Virus record (IMG/VR): IMGVR_UViG_3300025806_000043
Span: 1-47,769 of that record
Source: a virus
DNA length: 47,769 nt
Direction: 5' to 3' (one strand)
Positions 8,347 through 15,942 of the stretch are shown piece by piece (the first letter of the stretch is position 1; each line of letters opens with the position of its first letter). The notes beneath the pieces were generated by a model. It saw nothing but the letters and a program-made list of their open reading frames with translations, was not told the origin of the DNA and searched no databases. The position numbers and the translations under genes are program-made.

Positions 8347-8782
8347 TCGCAAACCCCGCTCTTTGAACACCCGTGAAACAGGTGAACGCAGAAAACCGTG
8401 GAAACGATCCTCTATGTTACCTACCCCCGAACCGCGTGACGGACTTGCGTTCCGCTGGATTCGCACATCTACCTTGGGTACAGGTGACATGACCAATGTT
8501 TCGCAAAGGTTCCGAGATGGGTACGTAGCTGTGAAAGCAGAAGACTACCCTGAATTGCAGATTATGTCCGATATTGACTCGCGCTTTAAGGACAATATTG
8601 AAGTCGGCGGGTTATTGCTTTGTGCAATACCTAAAGAATTGCAAGAAGACCGAGAATACGGTCAGTTGGAGACTGCACAACATCAGTCCGACGCCGTAGA
8701 TAGGAATTTCATGCGGGAATCCGACCCCCGTATGCCCGTAATGCCTTCCGAACGGTCTACTCGTACCTCATTTGGTAAGTAG
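8339..8782 (+). CDS. Hypothetical head-region protein
   Basis: 147 residues, overlapping the scaffold gene by eight bases. The first 30 residues are basic and Arg-rich (RKPRSLNTRETGERRKPWKR). A short compact region follows (GLAFRWIRTSTLGTGDMTNV and RDGYVAVKAEDYPEL) and the end is polar. Placed between scaffold and decoration protein, it is probably a capsid-associated or assembly protein. I do not recognise the family beyond having the feel of a marine-phage conserved protein. Confidence 0.6.
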   Translation: MADRKPRSLNTRETGERRKPWKRSSMLPTPEPRDGLAFRWIRTSTLGTGDMTNVSQRFRDGYVAVKAEDYPELQIMSDIDSRFKDNIEVGGLLLCAIPKELQEDREYGQLETAQHQSDAVDRNFMRESDPRMPVMPSERSTRTSFGK

Positions 8783-8830
8783 CCTTCTGGCGCTTGCTGT
8801 AAATAAAATCGTAATAGAGGAGAGACTTAA

Positions 8831-9424
8831 ATGGCTCTTACATCTACTCCATACGGTTTGCGCCCGATTAACGCTATTGGGGGTCGTTCCTTTGCAGGAT
8901 CAACTCGTCAGTTACCGATTACTTCTGGGTACAACACCGCTATCGCCAACGGCGACATTGTGCAGGTAGCCGCGAATGGCACCATCACAAAAGTCACTGA
9001 GGTTGGTACAAACGCCGCCGCGTTCCCTGCTGGGACTGTTGGCATCTTCCTTGGCTGTTCGTACACTGATACTGTTCGCGGGTTTACCCAGAATAATCAG
9101 TGGCCTGCAGGTCAAGTTGCTGCTGATGCTCAGGCTTATATTTGTGATGACCCTAACGCGTTGTTCCAAATCCAAGCTGATGCTGCCGTAGCGCAAACTC
9201 TGATGCACAGCAACTTTGCTATTAATCAGACTGCGCCAGACACAGCCAATGGCAATTCCAGAATCTCTCTGGATGTGGCTACCGCTAACACCACCGCTAC
9301 GATAGCTTTTAAGCTCGTAGATTTCGTTAACGCACCCGGATCAACCGTGGGTGACGCATTTACCGATGTGATTGTTAAGTTCAATCCTTCGTCACATGCG
9401 TACACCGCTGGTCTTGGCCTGTAA
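8831..9424 (+). CDS. Putative head decoration / capsid-stabilising protein
   Basis: 197 residues, just upstream of the major capsid gene with a strong AGAGGAGAG ribosome-binding site. It starts MALTSTPYGLRPINAIGG and is rich in Ala, Thr, Gly and Asn with predicted beta strands, including a GDIVQVAANGTITKV hairpin. Proteins beginning this way next to the capsid gene are usually small capsid or cement proteins. Expression should be high given the ribosome-binding site and the shared transcript with the capsid gene. Function is inferred from composition and context. Confidence 0.6.
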   Translation: MALTSTPYGLRPINAIGGRSFAGSTRQLPITSGYNTAIANGDIVQVAANGTITKVTEVGTNAAAFPAGTVGIFLGCSYTDTVRGFTQNNQWPAGQVAADAQAYICDDPNALFQIQADAAVAQTLMHSNFAINQTAPDTANGNSRISLDVATANTTATIAFKLVDFVNAPGSTVGDAFTDVIVKFNPSSHAYTAGLGL

Positions 9425-9435
9425 GGAGATAATCA

Positions 9436-10341
9436 ATGGCTATTTCTCGCGCACAGGCGCTAAAAGAGCTTCTTCCGGGCCTCAACGCCCTGTTTGGTTT
9501 AGAGTACAACAAGTACGAAAACGAGCATGAAGCCATCTACGAAACCGAGTCTTCGGAGCGTAGTTTTGAAGAGGAAGTAAAACTTTCAGGTTTTGGCGCT
9601 GCACCCGTCAAAAACGAAGGTTCTGCTATCTCGTATGATAACGCGCAGGAATCATTTACTGCCCGTTACAACCATGAAACTGTGGCTATGGGTTTCTCTA
9701 TCACTGAAGAAGCGATGGAAGATAACCTGTATGATTCACTGTCCACCCGCTATACTAAAGCACTAGCTCGCGCTATGGCTTATACCAAGCAGGTTAAGGC
9801 AGCGGATTTGCTGAACACAGGCTTCGCCACCTTTAACTCAGGTGATGGCGTCACGCTGTTCAACACTGCACACCCCACAGTATCGGGTGCTACAAACGGC
9901 AACCGTCCTGCGGTAGCTGCTGACCTGAATGAAACCTCGCTTGAGCAAGCAGTAATTGATATTGCAGCCTACGTTGATGAACGTGGTCTTCTTATCGCTG
10001 CGCGCCCACGTAAGCTCATTATCCCTACAGGTCTTATGTTTGTGGCAACACGCTTGCTGGAAACTGTAAATCGTGTGGGTACAGCCGATAATGACATTAA
10101 CGCACTTAACTCAAACGGTTCTATTCCGGGCGGTTATACGGTTAACCATTATCTGACTGATGCAGATGCGTTCTTTATCACTACTGATATTCCGAATGGC
10201 ATGAAGCATTTTGAGCGTACCGCGATGACAACATCTATGGATGGTGACTTCGATACAGGTAACGTGCGCTATAAAGCGCGTGAGCGTTATTCGTTTGGTG
10301 TCTCTGATCCGCTGGGTATCTACGGTTCTCCCGGAGCCTAA
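9436..10341 (+). CDS. Major capsid protein (HK97 fold)
   Basis: 301 residues. The protein resembles the Mu gpT-like branch of HK97-fold capsid proteins. It has an N-terminal helix (RAQALKELLPGLNALFGLEY), an E-loop region rich in Glu (YETESSERSFEEEVKLSGFG), then EEAMEDNLYDSLSTRYTKAL. The spine segment carries GVTLFNTAHPTVSG, followed by PRKLIIPTGLMFVATRLL and a C-terminal YKARERYSFGVSDPLGIYGS. It has a strong AGGAGA ribosome-binding site and is followed at once by a strong terminator, as expected for the most highly expressed virion gene. It is cleanly preceded by scaffold and decoration genes. Confidence 0.9.
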   Translation: MAISRAQALKELLPGLNALFGLEYNKYENEHEAIYETESSERSFEEEVKLSGFGAAPVKNEGSAISYDNAQESFTARYNHETVAMGFSITEEAMEDNLYDSLSTRYTKALARAMAYTKQVKAADLLNTGFATFNSGDGVTLFNTAHPTVSGATNGNRPAVAADLNETSLEQAVIDIAAYVDERGLLIAARPRKLIIPTGLMFVATRLLETVNRVGTADNDINALNSNGSIPGGYTVNHYLTDADAFFITTDIPNGMKHFERTAMTTSMDGDFDTGNVRYKARERYSFGVSDPLGIYGSPGA

Positions 10342-10362
10342 TTTAGGCACTGGTGACAGTTT

Positions 10363-10395
10363 GAGAGGGGTGACTTCGGTTGCCCCTTTCTTTTT
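10363..10395 (+). terminator. Rho-independent terminator with UUCG tetraloop after the capsid gene
   Basis: A 12-bp stem (10363-10374 with 10379-10390, allowing three G-U pairs) closes on a TTCG tetraloop with a C-G closing pair, the most stable loop type. It is followed at once by TTTTT (10391-10395). It lies 22 bases after the capsid stop codon. It would end most capsid transcripts and so set a high head to low tail expression step. Confidence 0.9.
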
Positions 10396-10429
10396 GTCTA
10401 AAGGTACTGTACTACTAACTCATCCCTGA

Positions 10430-10448
10430 CAGTCGCAGTGTGTGACTG
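10430..10448 (+). other. Hairpin upstream of the 10474 gene
   Basis: CAGTCGCA pairs with TGTGACTG (one G-U pair) around a GTG triloop. It lies 25 bases before the start codon of the next gene and is not followed by T residues. Having come after the capsid terminator, it could be a 5' leader structure of readthrough or new transcripts, or a processing site. No convincing -35/-10 pair was found in this gap. Confidence 0.35.
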
Positions 10449-10473
10449 ACATTTGCCACGACAGGAGATTATC

Positions 10474-10944
10474 ATGGCTAACACAACTTTTTCAGGCCCG
10501 ATTCGGGCAGGTAACATCCGAAACACAACTGGAACAACTGTAGGCACTAACATTGCTAACGTAGGTTACGTTGTAATGTGCCAAGACACAGTACAGACCC
10601 TTGCGGGTGGCGCACTTGCAGCGGTTGTAACAGATATTGTTATTCCTGCTAACTCCAAGATCGTTAACTGTATCATTGATCTTGTAGCTGCGGCTAACAC
10701 CACTACCAACATCAGCGTTGGCGAAGTAGGTGGTAACGCCAATACAATTATTAACGCTGTAGCATCAGGTACTACTGTTGGCATCAAGGCTTTAGGCATT
10801 GGCGGCGGTGGAACCTTGGAGTGGGGCAACATTGGAACTTCAGACAAGCGTCTAACCGTAACATCTTCTGCTGGTACTAACGCAGGTTCTGTTCGCATTA
10901 CAGTAATGTACGCACAAGCGTTTAACACCACAATACAACCTTAA
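10474..10944 (+). CDS. Small beta-rich structural protein
   Basis: 156 residues from ATG 10474, with CAGGAG eight bases upstream; an earlier in-frame TTG lacks support. It starts MANTTFSGPIRAGNIRNTTG and is built of Thr, Ala, Gly, Val and Ile strands (YVVMCQDTVQTLAGGALAAV, then VIPANSKIVNCIIDLVAAAN). It ends SVRITVMYAQAFNTTIQP. The look is of a single beta-sandwich virion subunit. Such proteins directly after the capsid gene are often decoration or minor head proteins; the exact role is unknown. Confidence 0.65.
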   Translation: MANTTFSGPIRAGNIRNTTGTTVGTNIANVGYVVMCQDTVQTLAGGALAAVVTDIVIPANSKIVNCIIDLVAAANTTTNISVGEVGGNANTIINAVASGTTVGIKALGIGGGGTLEWGNIGTSDKRLTVTSSAGTNAGSVRITVMYAQAFNTTIQP

Positions 10945-10956
10945 AGGAGTAGCTAA

Positions 10957-11241
10957 ATGGCTGGTCAAGAGGTTAGAGCTTACAATTTTGCGGCAAGCGA
11001 TACCGCTGCTCTTGTAGGCCCATCACGGGGCAGGTTGCAGGGCGTTTTAGTTAACGCTGCTGCGGCTGCGGCTTTCACCATACGTAGTGGTAGTGCTACG
11101 GGTGAGATCATACTTCAGTTAACCCTGCCTGTAGGTTGGAATGACGTATACATCCCCAATGACGGTATACTTGCTGACAATGGTTGTTTTGTCTCTGCTT
11201 TTACAGGCACTGGCAATGTAATGACCCTGCTCATAGAGTAG
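10957..11241 (+). CDS. Small beta-rich structural protein
   Basis: 94 residues with an AAAGGAG ribosome-binding site. It is compact and strand-rich (VRAYNFAASDTAALVGPSRG, then EIILQLTLPVGWNDVYIPND) and ends VMTLLIE. It sits 12 bases after a similar beta-rich gene and before three basic proteins. It is likely a virion decoration subunit; the family is not recognised. Confidence 0.6.
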   Translation: MAGQEVRAYNFAASDTAALVGPSRGRLQGVLVNAAAAAAFTIRSGSATGEIILQLTLPVGWNDVYIPNDGILADNGCFVSAFTGTGNVMTLLIE

Positions 11242-11247
11242 ATCGTT

Positions 11248-11529
11248 ATGGCTTCAAAGGGTGAGATGCCGAAGCGTAACAAAAAGAATTTCCGCTCCAC
11301 CAAGTCTGGGGCGGGGATGACAAAGGCGGGTGTCGCTGCTTACAGACGTAAAAATCCCGGATCGAAGTTAAAAACCGCTGTTACGGGCAAGGTTAAAAAA
11401 GGCAGTAAAGATGCCAAGCGGCGTAAGTCGTTCTGCGCTCGTTCTGCTGGACAGATGAAACAATTCCCCAAAGCAGCCAAAGACCCGAACTCTCGGCTGC
11501 GGCAAGCTAGAAAACGGTGGAAGTGCTAA
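11248..11529 (+). CDS. Very basic small protein (DUF6321-like)
   Basis: 93 residues, about one third Lys or Arg. The core GMTKAGVAAYRRKNPGSKLK, then VTGKVKKGSKDAKRRKSFCA, resembles the domain I know as DUF6321 from cyanophages and other aquatic phages; this is recalled, not searched. It ends RLRQARKRWKC. The stop overlaps the next ATG (TAATG). Such proteins may bind packaged DNA or act at the head vertex; function is unknown. Confidence 0.7.
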   Translation: MASKGEMPKRNKKNFRSTKSGAGMTKAGVAAYRRKNPGSKLKTAVTGKVKKGSKDAKRRKSFCARSAGQMKQFPKAAKDPNSRLRQARKRWKC

Positions 11530-11720
11530 TGTCGAAAGCCAAGCCAACAAACGCAGCCCTGTGGTCAAAAGCGAAGTCTGCGGCCAAGGCGAAGTTTAAG
11601 GTCTACCCCTCCGCTTACGCAAATGCTTGGGCTTCCAAATGGTACAAGTCCAAGGGTGGCAGTTGGTCGGGTGGCAACAATAAGGTAGCTAAACGTGGCA
11701 AAAGCACCAAAAAAGGGTAA
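11529..11720 (+). CDS. Very basic small protein
   Basis: 63 residues from ATG 11529, chosen because it overlaps the preceding stop as TAATG; an upstream GTG is less likely. It consists of an Ala/Lys helix (ALWSKAKSAAKAKFKVYPSA) and YANAWASKWYKSKGGSW, a short pattern seen in phage and giant-virus proteins. The end is Lys/Gly-rich. It is the middle member of a basic three-gene cluster; function unknown. Confidence 0.65.
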   Translation: MSKAKPTNAALWSKAKSAAKAKFKVYPSAYANAWASKWYKSKGGSWSGGNNKVAKRGKSTKKG

Positions 11721-11940
11721 AGGCGGTCTTGGCAAATGGTTCGGTGAAGAGTGGACCGATGTTAAGACGGGTAAAGCCTGCGGACGTAAATCCGCTAAAG
11801 GCAAGTCCAAACGTCCCTATCCTGCCTGTCGCCCTAAGAAAGTGGCGTCTAAGATAACTAAATCTGAGGCCACAAAGAAAACTGGGCCTAAACGTGTAAA
11901 ATGGTCTACTACTGCTAGTGGTAAGAAGAGGACTAAATAA
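11695..11940 (+). CDS. Very basic small protein (DUF5872-like)
   Basis: 81 residues from a GTG start that overlaps the previous gene by 26 bases. The core KGGLGKWFGEEWTDVKTGKA, then CGRKSAK and YPACRPKK, fits the domain I recall as DUF5872 (GLxKWFxExWVDxxxxxxCGR then YPxCxP). It has two conserved Cys. The stop overlaps the next ATG as TAATG. Structural or DNA-associated role is likely but unproven. Confidence 0.65.
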   Translation: MAKAPKKGKGGLGKWFGEEWTDVKTGKACGRKSAKGKSKRPYPACRPKKVASKITKSEATKKTGPKRVKWSTTASGKKRTK

Positions 11941-12626
11941 TGGCTACAGTCGTACCTGATCTACCTGAGTTGTTTGAAGAAGCCTTTGAACGGGCTGGCT
12001 TGCAGATGCAATCTGGGTATGACTTACGTACTATTCGTCGTAGTCTTAATATCTTAACTCTAGAGTGGCAGAACAGGGGTCTCAACCTGTTTACTATTGA
12101 CTCTGGTACTGTCGATCTGGTCGCAGGGCAGATAGATTATAGTATGCCCGTAGATACCATAGACATTATTGAGCATCAGCTACGTACTGGTACAGGTACA
12201 AATCAAATAGACACAGCTTTACAGCGCGTTAGCGTGTCTACATACGCACAGCAGACTAATAAAAACACTGTAGGACGGCCCACGCAGATATATGTGCAGC
12301 GGCTACCTACAGAAGTAAAGTTCACACTGTGGCCCACACCGGACACTACACAGGCTTACAAACTACTATACTTCCGTCTCAAGGGTATTGATGGACTTGC
12401 ATCAGGTGTGGGAGGAGAGACGAGCAACATACCCCCACGGTTTGTACCTGCACTCGTATCAGGGTTAGCGTTTCACGTAGCTATGAAGAAACCTGAAGCT
12501 GCGGCTAGGGCGGTGCCTCTTAGAGAAGAGTATGAGTATCAATTTAAGTTAGCGGCATATGAGGACCAAGAACGTGCGTCTTCTATATTTGTACCGTTCC
12601 AAACCTTTCACGGTGGTATGAGATGA
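11940..12626 (+). CDS. Neck/head-tail adaptor protein
   Basis: 228 residues, coupled to its neighbour (TAATG upstream, ATGA downstream). The opening LPELFEEAFERAGLQMQSGY, then RTIRRSLNILTLEWQNRGLN and LFTIDSGTVDLVAGQIDY, is the pattern of podoviral adaptor proteins that ring the portal base. The tail PLREEYEYQFKLAAYEDQER is a helix of the type seen in such proteins. It would assemble after packaging to link portal and tail. A second adaptor-like protein occurs at 14561-15208. Confidence 0.7.
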   Translation: MATVVPDLPELFEEAFERAGLQMQSGYDLRTIRRSLNILTLEWQNRGLNLFTIDSGTVDLVAGQIDYSMPVDTIDIIEHQLRTGTGTNQIDTALQRVSVSTYAQQTNKNTVGRPTQIYVQRLPTEVKFTLWPTPDTTQAYKLLYFRLKGIDGLASGVGGETSNIPPRFVPALVSGLAFHVAMKKPEAAARAVPLREEYEYQFKLAAYEDQERASSIFVPFQTFHGGMR

Positions 12627-13411
12627 GCTACGCGTCTGGTAAACACGCATACGGTATATGTGACCGGACAGGGTTTAGATACCCACTAGAAGACCTTGTA
12701 TACGAGTTTCAGGATGGACACCGTACTGGCTTTCGCGTTGGCAAAGATGTAGTTGATCCAGACCAACCTCAAAACTTCTTAGGGCGTATCCGCGTAGTTG
12801 ATCCACAATCACTGCTTGATCCAAGACCTGATGCTTCTCCCGGACGTGGTTTATTTGGTTGGAACCCCGTAGGACACACCCTTGTTCACTTAACAGGACA
12901 AGTAGGTAGTGTTACTTTAGACATTCCCGTACCAGAAAGTAATACTGTCACGGGCGTAGCAGCGTCTGGTTCTGTGGGTACTGTTAGTGTACTTGCGGGA
13001 GACGATATTGACGTTTCAGTTACAGGCATAACAGGTACAGGCGCTTCAGGCGCTACTACTATAACTACAAACATATTTGCGGTAACGGTAGCCAGCGGCA
13101 CTAATCCATACGGCACAGGCAATAAGTTCTACATAGATGGCGTTGTTAGTCCGACAATTAGTATTGCAGAAGGTTCTACCTTCCGGTTCGATCAGTCCGC
13201 CTCTAGTAATAGTAGTCACCCATTACGCTTTAGCACTACCGCCAATGGCACACATGGTGGTGGTTCTGAGTACACTACAGGCGTAACCACATCAGGAACG
13301 GCTGGACAAGCTGGTGCATATGTCCAGATAACTGTAGCTAACAGCGCACCAACCTTATACTATTACTGCGTAAACCACAGCGGTATGGGCGGTACGGCTA
13401 ACACACCATAG
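12623..13411 (+). CDS. Virion-region protein with C-terminal cupredoxin-like domain
   Basis: 262 residues. Residues 1-60 form the small phage domain beginning CDRTGFRYPLEDL and ending DPDQPQNF (a variant of the widespread CDxxGFK...HPQ domain). Residues about 107-150 hold two copies of the VTGVAxxGxxGxVxV repeat that also builds the 15943-17010 protein. Residues about 152-262 look like a cupredoxin beta-barrel: strand FAVTV, then KFYIDGVVSPTISIAEGSTF, His199 in SSHPLRF, and YYYCVNHSGMGG. His199, Cys249, His252 and Met255 match the type 1 copper ligands His, Cys-x2-His-x2-Met as in amicyanin. Copper binding is inferred. Similar domains occur in marine phage tail proteins. The gene is coupled by ATGA. 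Confidence 0.75.
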   Translation: MSYASGKHAYGICDRTGFRYPLEDLVYEFQDGHRTGFRVGKDVVDPDQPQNFLGRIRVVDPQSLLDPRPDASPGRGLFGWNPVGHTLVHLTGQVGSVTLDIPVPESNTVTGVAASGSVGTVSVLAGDDIDVSVTGITGTGASGATTITTNIFAVTVASGTNPYGTGNKFYIDGVVSPTISIAEGSTFRFDQSASSNSSHPLRFSTTANGTHGGGSEYTTGVTTSGTAGQAGAYVQITVANSAPTLYYYCVNHSGMGGTANTP

Positions 13412-13422
13412 GAGACTTGAAC

Positions 13423-13884
13423 ATGGCTATGAAGAAAAAAGGTGCCGCTAAGAGCGGTGTACGGAAAATGAAACCCGGAGGGCGCGTTGGCAGTAAGAAG
13501 CCTAACACTAGCGCGGCTAAGAAGAAACACACTCTGGATACGCATCAAGGTGGCAAGCGTATTCGTAGTGATAAGCAAGCTACGATGATACCTATGGACC
13601 TTTCAGGAAAAGCTAGTTCTAGTGGCTATGGCCGCTCACACAAAACCTTAGCAGAAATGTCAACTGGACCTACTCCTAACAAAAAACGGGTTGGTCGCGC
13701 TGGTGCCAGCTTAACCAAGAAGAAAGCTGGTGGTGCTGTCACTAAAAAGATGGGCGGCGGCAAGATGATGAAGAAGGGTTACGCCAAAGGCGGTAAGTTA
13801 GCGAAAATGAGTAAAGGCGGTAGGGGTACTATTGCTCGCGGTAGCGGTGCAGCGCGTCCTCAACGTTTTCGTAAAAACGGCTAA
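13423..13884 (+). CDS. Lys/Gly-rich basic protein with YAKGG motif
   Basis: 153 residues from ATG 13423 with GGAGA upstream; an in-frame TTG at 13417 is less likely. It is almost entirely low complexity: Lys, Gly, Ala, Ser and Arg, ending GAARPQRFRKNG. Motifs include VRKMKPGGRVGSKK and GYAKGGKLAKMSKGG; the latter contains the A-x-G-G motif shared with three other proteins. The extreme basicity suggests DNA or RNA binding inside the head or at the neck. The gene is coupled to the next by a one-base overlap (TAATG). Confidence 0.65.
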   Translation: MAMKKKGAAKSGVRKMKPGGRVGSKKPNTSAAKKKHTLDTHQGGKRIRSDKQATMIPMDLSGKASSSGYGRSHKTLAEMSTGPTPNKKRVGRAGASLTKKKAGGAVTKKMGGGKMMKKGYAKGGKLAKMSKGGRGTIARGSGAARPQRFRKNG

Positions 13885-14561
13885 TGCCTTATTTGCAAAG
13901 CAATATACCACACTTTAAGTGTTGGGTTCGTCGTGAGTATACGGTCAATCATGAGCGTTACCACGGCGAATTTCTACATGCTATGGTTATTGCTGTTACT
14001 ACGATGCCCAACAGATGCCTGAGTTTTCAGATTATCTTTACGGGGTGTGAAGCAGACGATACAGACGATGAGAACGTGCATGGCGGGGCTATGTGGGCTA
14101 GGATGCCCATAACTGCCTTGGTAGCTGATGAACCGTTTGAAGAGTGGCCCGAGGGTATGGCAGTTCACGAAGCCCAGCCTTGGGACTGTCCTTCTCATAC
14201 ACATGCGGTATACACGCTTGACAGAGCGTCACCTTGTCCGTGGATGGCAAAGATTGCAGGAGGGTTTTTTCCTGCTAAGTACCTGTTTACTGTGGATTAT
14301 ACCGACACAGATGTAGCAGATGATCCAGCGCAACACAAACAAGCGCATGTGCTACAGCTATTAGACGCGGGTAAGTGGACAGGTAATATAGTGGCGTTAC
14401 CTAACAACAGAGTACGGGTAACACACCCTGCGTGGTTTGAAACAGGCGAAGGCGCACCAGACTTTAAGCCATCACAACATATACATTATTCTAAATCTGA
14501 TTTAGACTACACATTAGACGTAACGCAAATATTCGATAACTTGTACAGCGAGGCCGAGTAA
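13884..14561 (+). CDS. Hypothetical neck-region protein
   Basis: 225 residues, coupled on both sides (TAATG). Rich in aromatic residues, His and Asp, with a well-ordered globular look: FKCWVRREYTVNHERYHGEF, then WARMPITALVADEPFEEWPE and QPWDCPSHTHAVYTLDR. Cys at three or more places, without a clear metal-site spacing. The family is not recognised. It lies between a basic protein and an adaptor, so it is probably a head-completion or tail protein. Confidence 0.65.
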   Translation: MPYLQSNIPHFKCWVRREYTVNHERYHGEFLHAMVIAVTTMPNRCLSFQIIFTGCEADDTDDENVHGGAMWARMPITALVADEPFEEWPEGMAVHEAQPWDCPSHTHAVYTLDRASPCPWMAKIAGGFFPAKYLFTVDYTDTDVADDPAQHKQAHVLQLLDAGKWTGNIVALPNNRVRVTHPAWFETGEGAPDFKPSQHIHYSKSDLDYTLDVTQIFDNLYSEAE

Positions 14562-15208
14562 TGAATTATACTGAGCTTACGCAAGCTATAAAAGATTATA
14601 CAGAGAACACAGAGGCAACGTTTGTTTCTTTGATCCCTACGTTTGTTCAGCAAGCGGAGCAACGTATATTTCGTACTGTTACTATACCTGAAGTTAGGTC
14701 CAACAGTACGGGTACTCTTTTTCAAGGGAACCAATACCTTGAACGTCCTGCTGATTTCTTAGCGGTATTCTCTCTAGCAATTATTGACCCTACTACAGCG
14801 GCGTACACGTACTTGTTAGAAAAAGACGTTAACTTTATGCGGGAAGCGTACCCCGTAACAGCTACAGAAGGTGTACCTAAATATTATGGTCAGTTTGATG
14901 GTGACGCTATAACAGCGGCTACAGACGGACACTTTATTATAGGTCCAACGCCTAATGCTACATATACCGTAGAGTTACATTACTACTTTGAGCCTAAGTC
15001 TATTGTTACTACAAGCACGTCTTGGCTTGGTGAGAACGCTGACACTGTACTTCTTTATGGTTCCTTGGTAGAGGCGTACACGTTTATGAAGGGCGATCCT
15101 GACGTTATGCAGTCATACAGAGAGCGATATGAGTCTGCGCTACAACAGTTGTCCGTTATTGATGCCGCCAGCAAAGGCGATAGTTATAGGGATGGGAACT
15201 TTAGATGA
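14561..15208 (+). CDS. Second neck/tail adaptor-like protein (P22 gp4-like)
   Basis: 215 residues. The start NYTELTQAIKDYTENTEATF, then LIPTFVQQAEQRIFRTVTIP, is a helical adaptor pattern seen in phage head-tail joining proteins. The next part holds YLERPADFLAVFSLAI and later VELHYYFEPKS, followed by a TVLLYGSLVEAYTFMKGDPD helix typical of the C-terminal half of this family. It overlaps the next gene as ATGA. With the 228-residue protein upstream it would make a two-layer neck; which layer each forms cannot be told from sequence. Confidence 0.7.
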   Translation: MNYTELTQAIKDYTENTEATFVSLIPTFVQQAEQRIFRTVTIPEVRSNSTGTLFQGNQYLERPADFLAVFSLAIIDPTTAAYTYLLEKDVNFMREAYPVTATEGVPKYYGQFDGDAITAATDGHFIIGPTPNATYTVELHYYFEPKSIVTTSTSWLGENADTVLLYGSLVEAYTFMKGDPDVMQSYRERYESALQQLSVIDAASKGDSYRDGNFR

Positions 15209-15492
15209 ATATGCCGTTTGAAATGTCTGTTGGTAGCGTCGGAGTCCGAACTACTAATAACCGAGGATTTACTCCAGAAGAAGTCGCGGAGCTATGCGTT
15301 GATAGGTTAATGATCGTATCAAATGATGCGCCGCCAGCAATAAAAGATCAAGCCTTGGCTCACAAGGAACGTATGAAGGCTGTAATCGCAGTCTACATGA
15401 AACAGGCTATCCAAAGTGATAGAACTACTGTATATAATGCAATCAGTGATGCTGGTCATAAAAAACTAGCCGAATATATAAGGAAAATGTAA
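15205..15492 (+). CDS. Small conserved-type helical protein
   Basis: 95 residues, coupled by ATGA. It begins MPFEMSVGSVGVRTTNNRGF, followed by TPEEVAELCVDRLMIVSNDA and a helical DQALAHKERMKAVIAVYMKQ segment. I recognise the pattern FTPEEvAE...DKivsvsd.apP.irdQA from other marine phages as a conserved small protein of unknown role near tail genes. Confidence 0.65.
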   Translation: MNMPFEMSVGSVGVRTTNNRGFTPEEVAELCVDRLMIVSNDAPPAIKDQALAHKERMKAVIAVYMKQAIQSDRTTVYNAISDAGHKKLAEYIRKM

Positions 15493-15927
15493 ATGGCATT
15501 CTCAGGAAACTTTATGTGTACCTCTTTTAAAGTAGAGCTTTTGAAGGGTGTCCACAATTTTACAGGGGCGTCTAACATATTTAAGCTGGCGATGTACAAC
15601 AACAGCGCAAGTTTCAATGCGGCTACCACTGCGTACACTTCTGGCAACGAGGTTAGTGGCACAGGCTACACTGCTAAAGGTAATGCTGTAACTACAGTTA
15701 CTCCTGTTGCGTCTGGCACAACGGCTCTTGTAGATATGAACAATGTTGTATTTACCAACGTGTCTATTTCTGGTGTTCGCGGAGCGTTGATTTTTAACGA
15801 GGTAGCTTCGGGTGATCCCACTGTATGTGTACTTGACTTCGGCTCTGACAAGGCTGCAAGTGCAGGTGACTTTACAGTAGTGATGCCAACCGCAGACGCG
15901 AGTAACGCTATTATCCGCATCGCCTAA
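15493..15927 (+). CDS. Beta-rich tail/virion structural protein
   Basis: 144 residues, immediately following the preceding stop codon. Strand-rich with repeated hydrophobic-Thr/Ser patterns: FKVELLKGVHNFTGASNIFK, then AMYNNSASFNAATTAYTSGN and VRGALIFNEVASGDPTVCVL. It looks like a single virion beta-sandwich, a class common next to fibre genes in marine phages. Role is probably tail decoration or fibre attachment. Confidence 0.65.
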   Translation: MAFSGNFMCTSFKVELLKGVHNFTGASNIFKLAMYNNSASFNAATTAYTSGNEVSGTGYTAKGNAVTTVTPVASGTTALVDMNNVVFTNVSISGVRGALIFNEVASGDPTVCVLDFGSDKAASAGDFTVVMPTADASNAIIRIA

Positions 15928-15942
15928 TTGAGGGTATAACCC

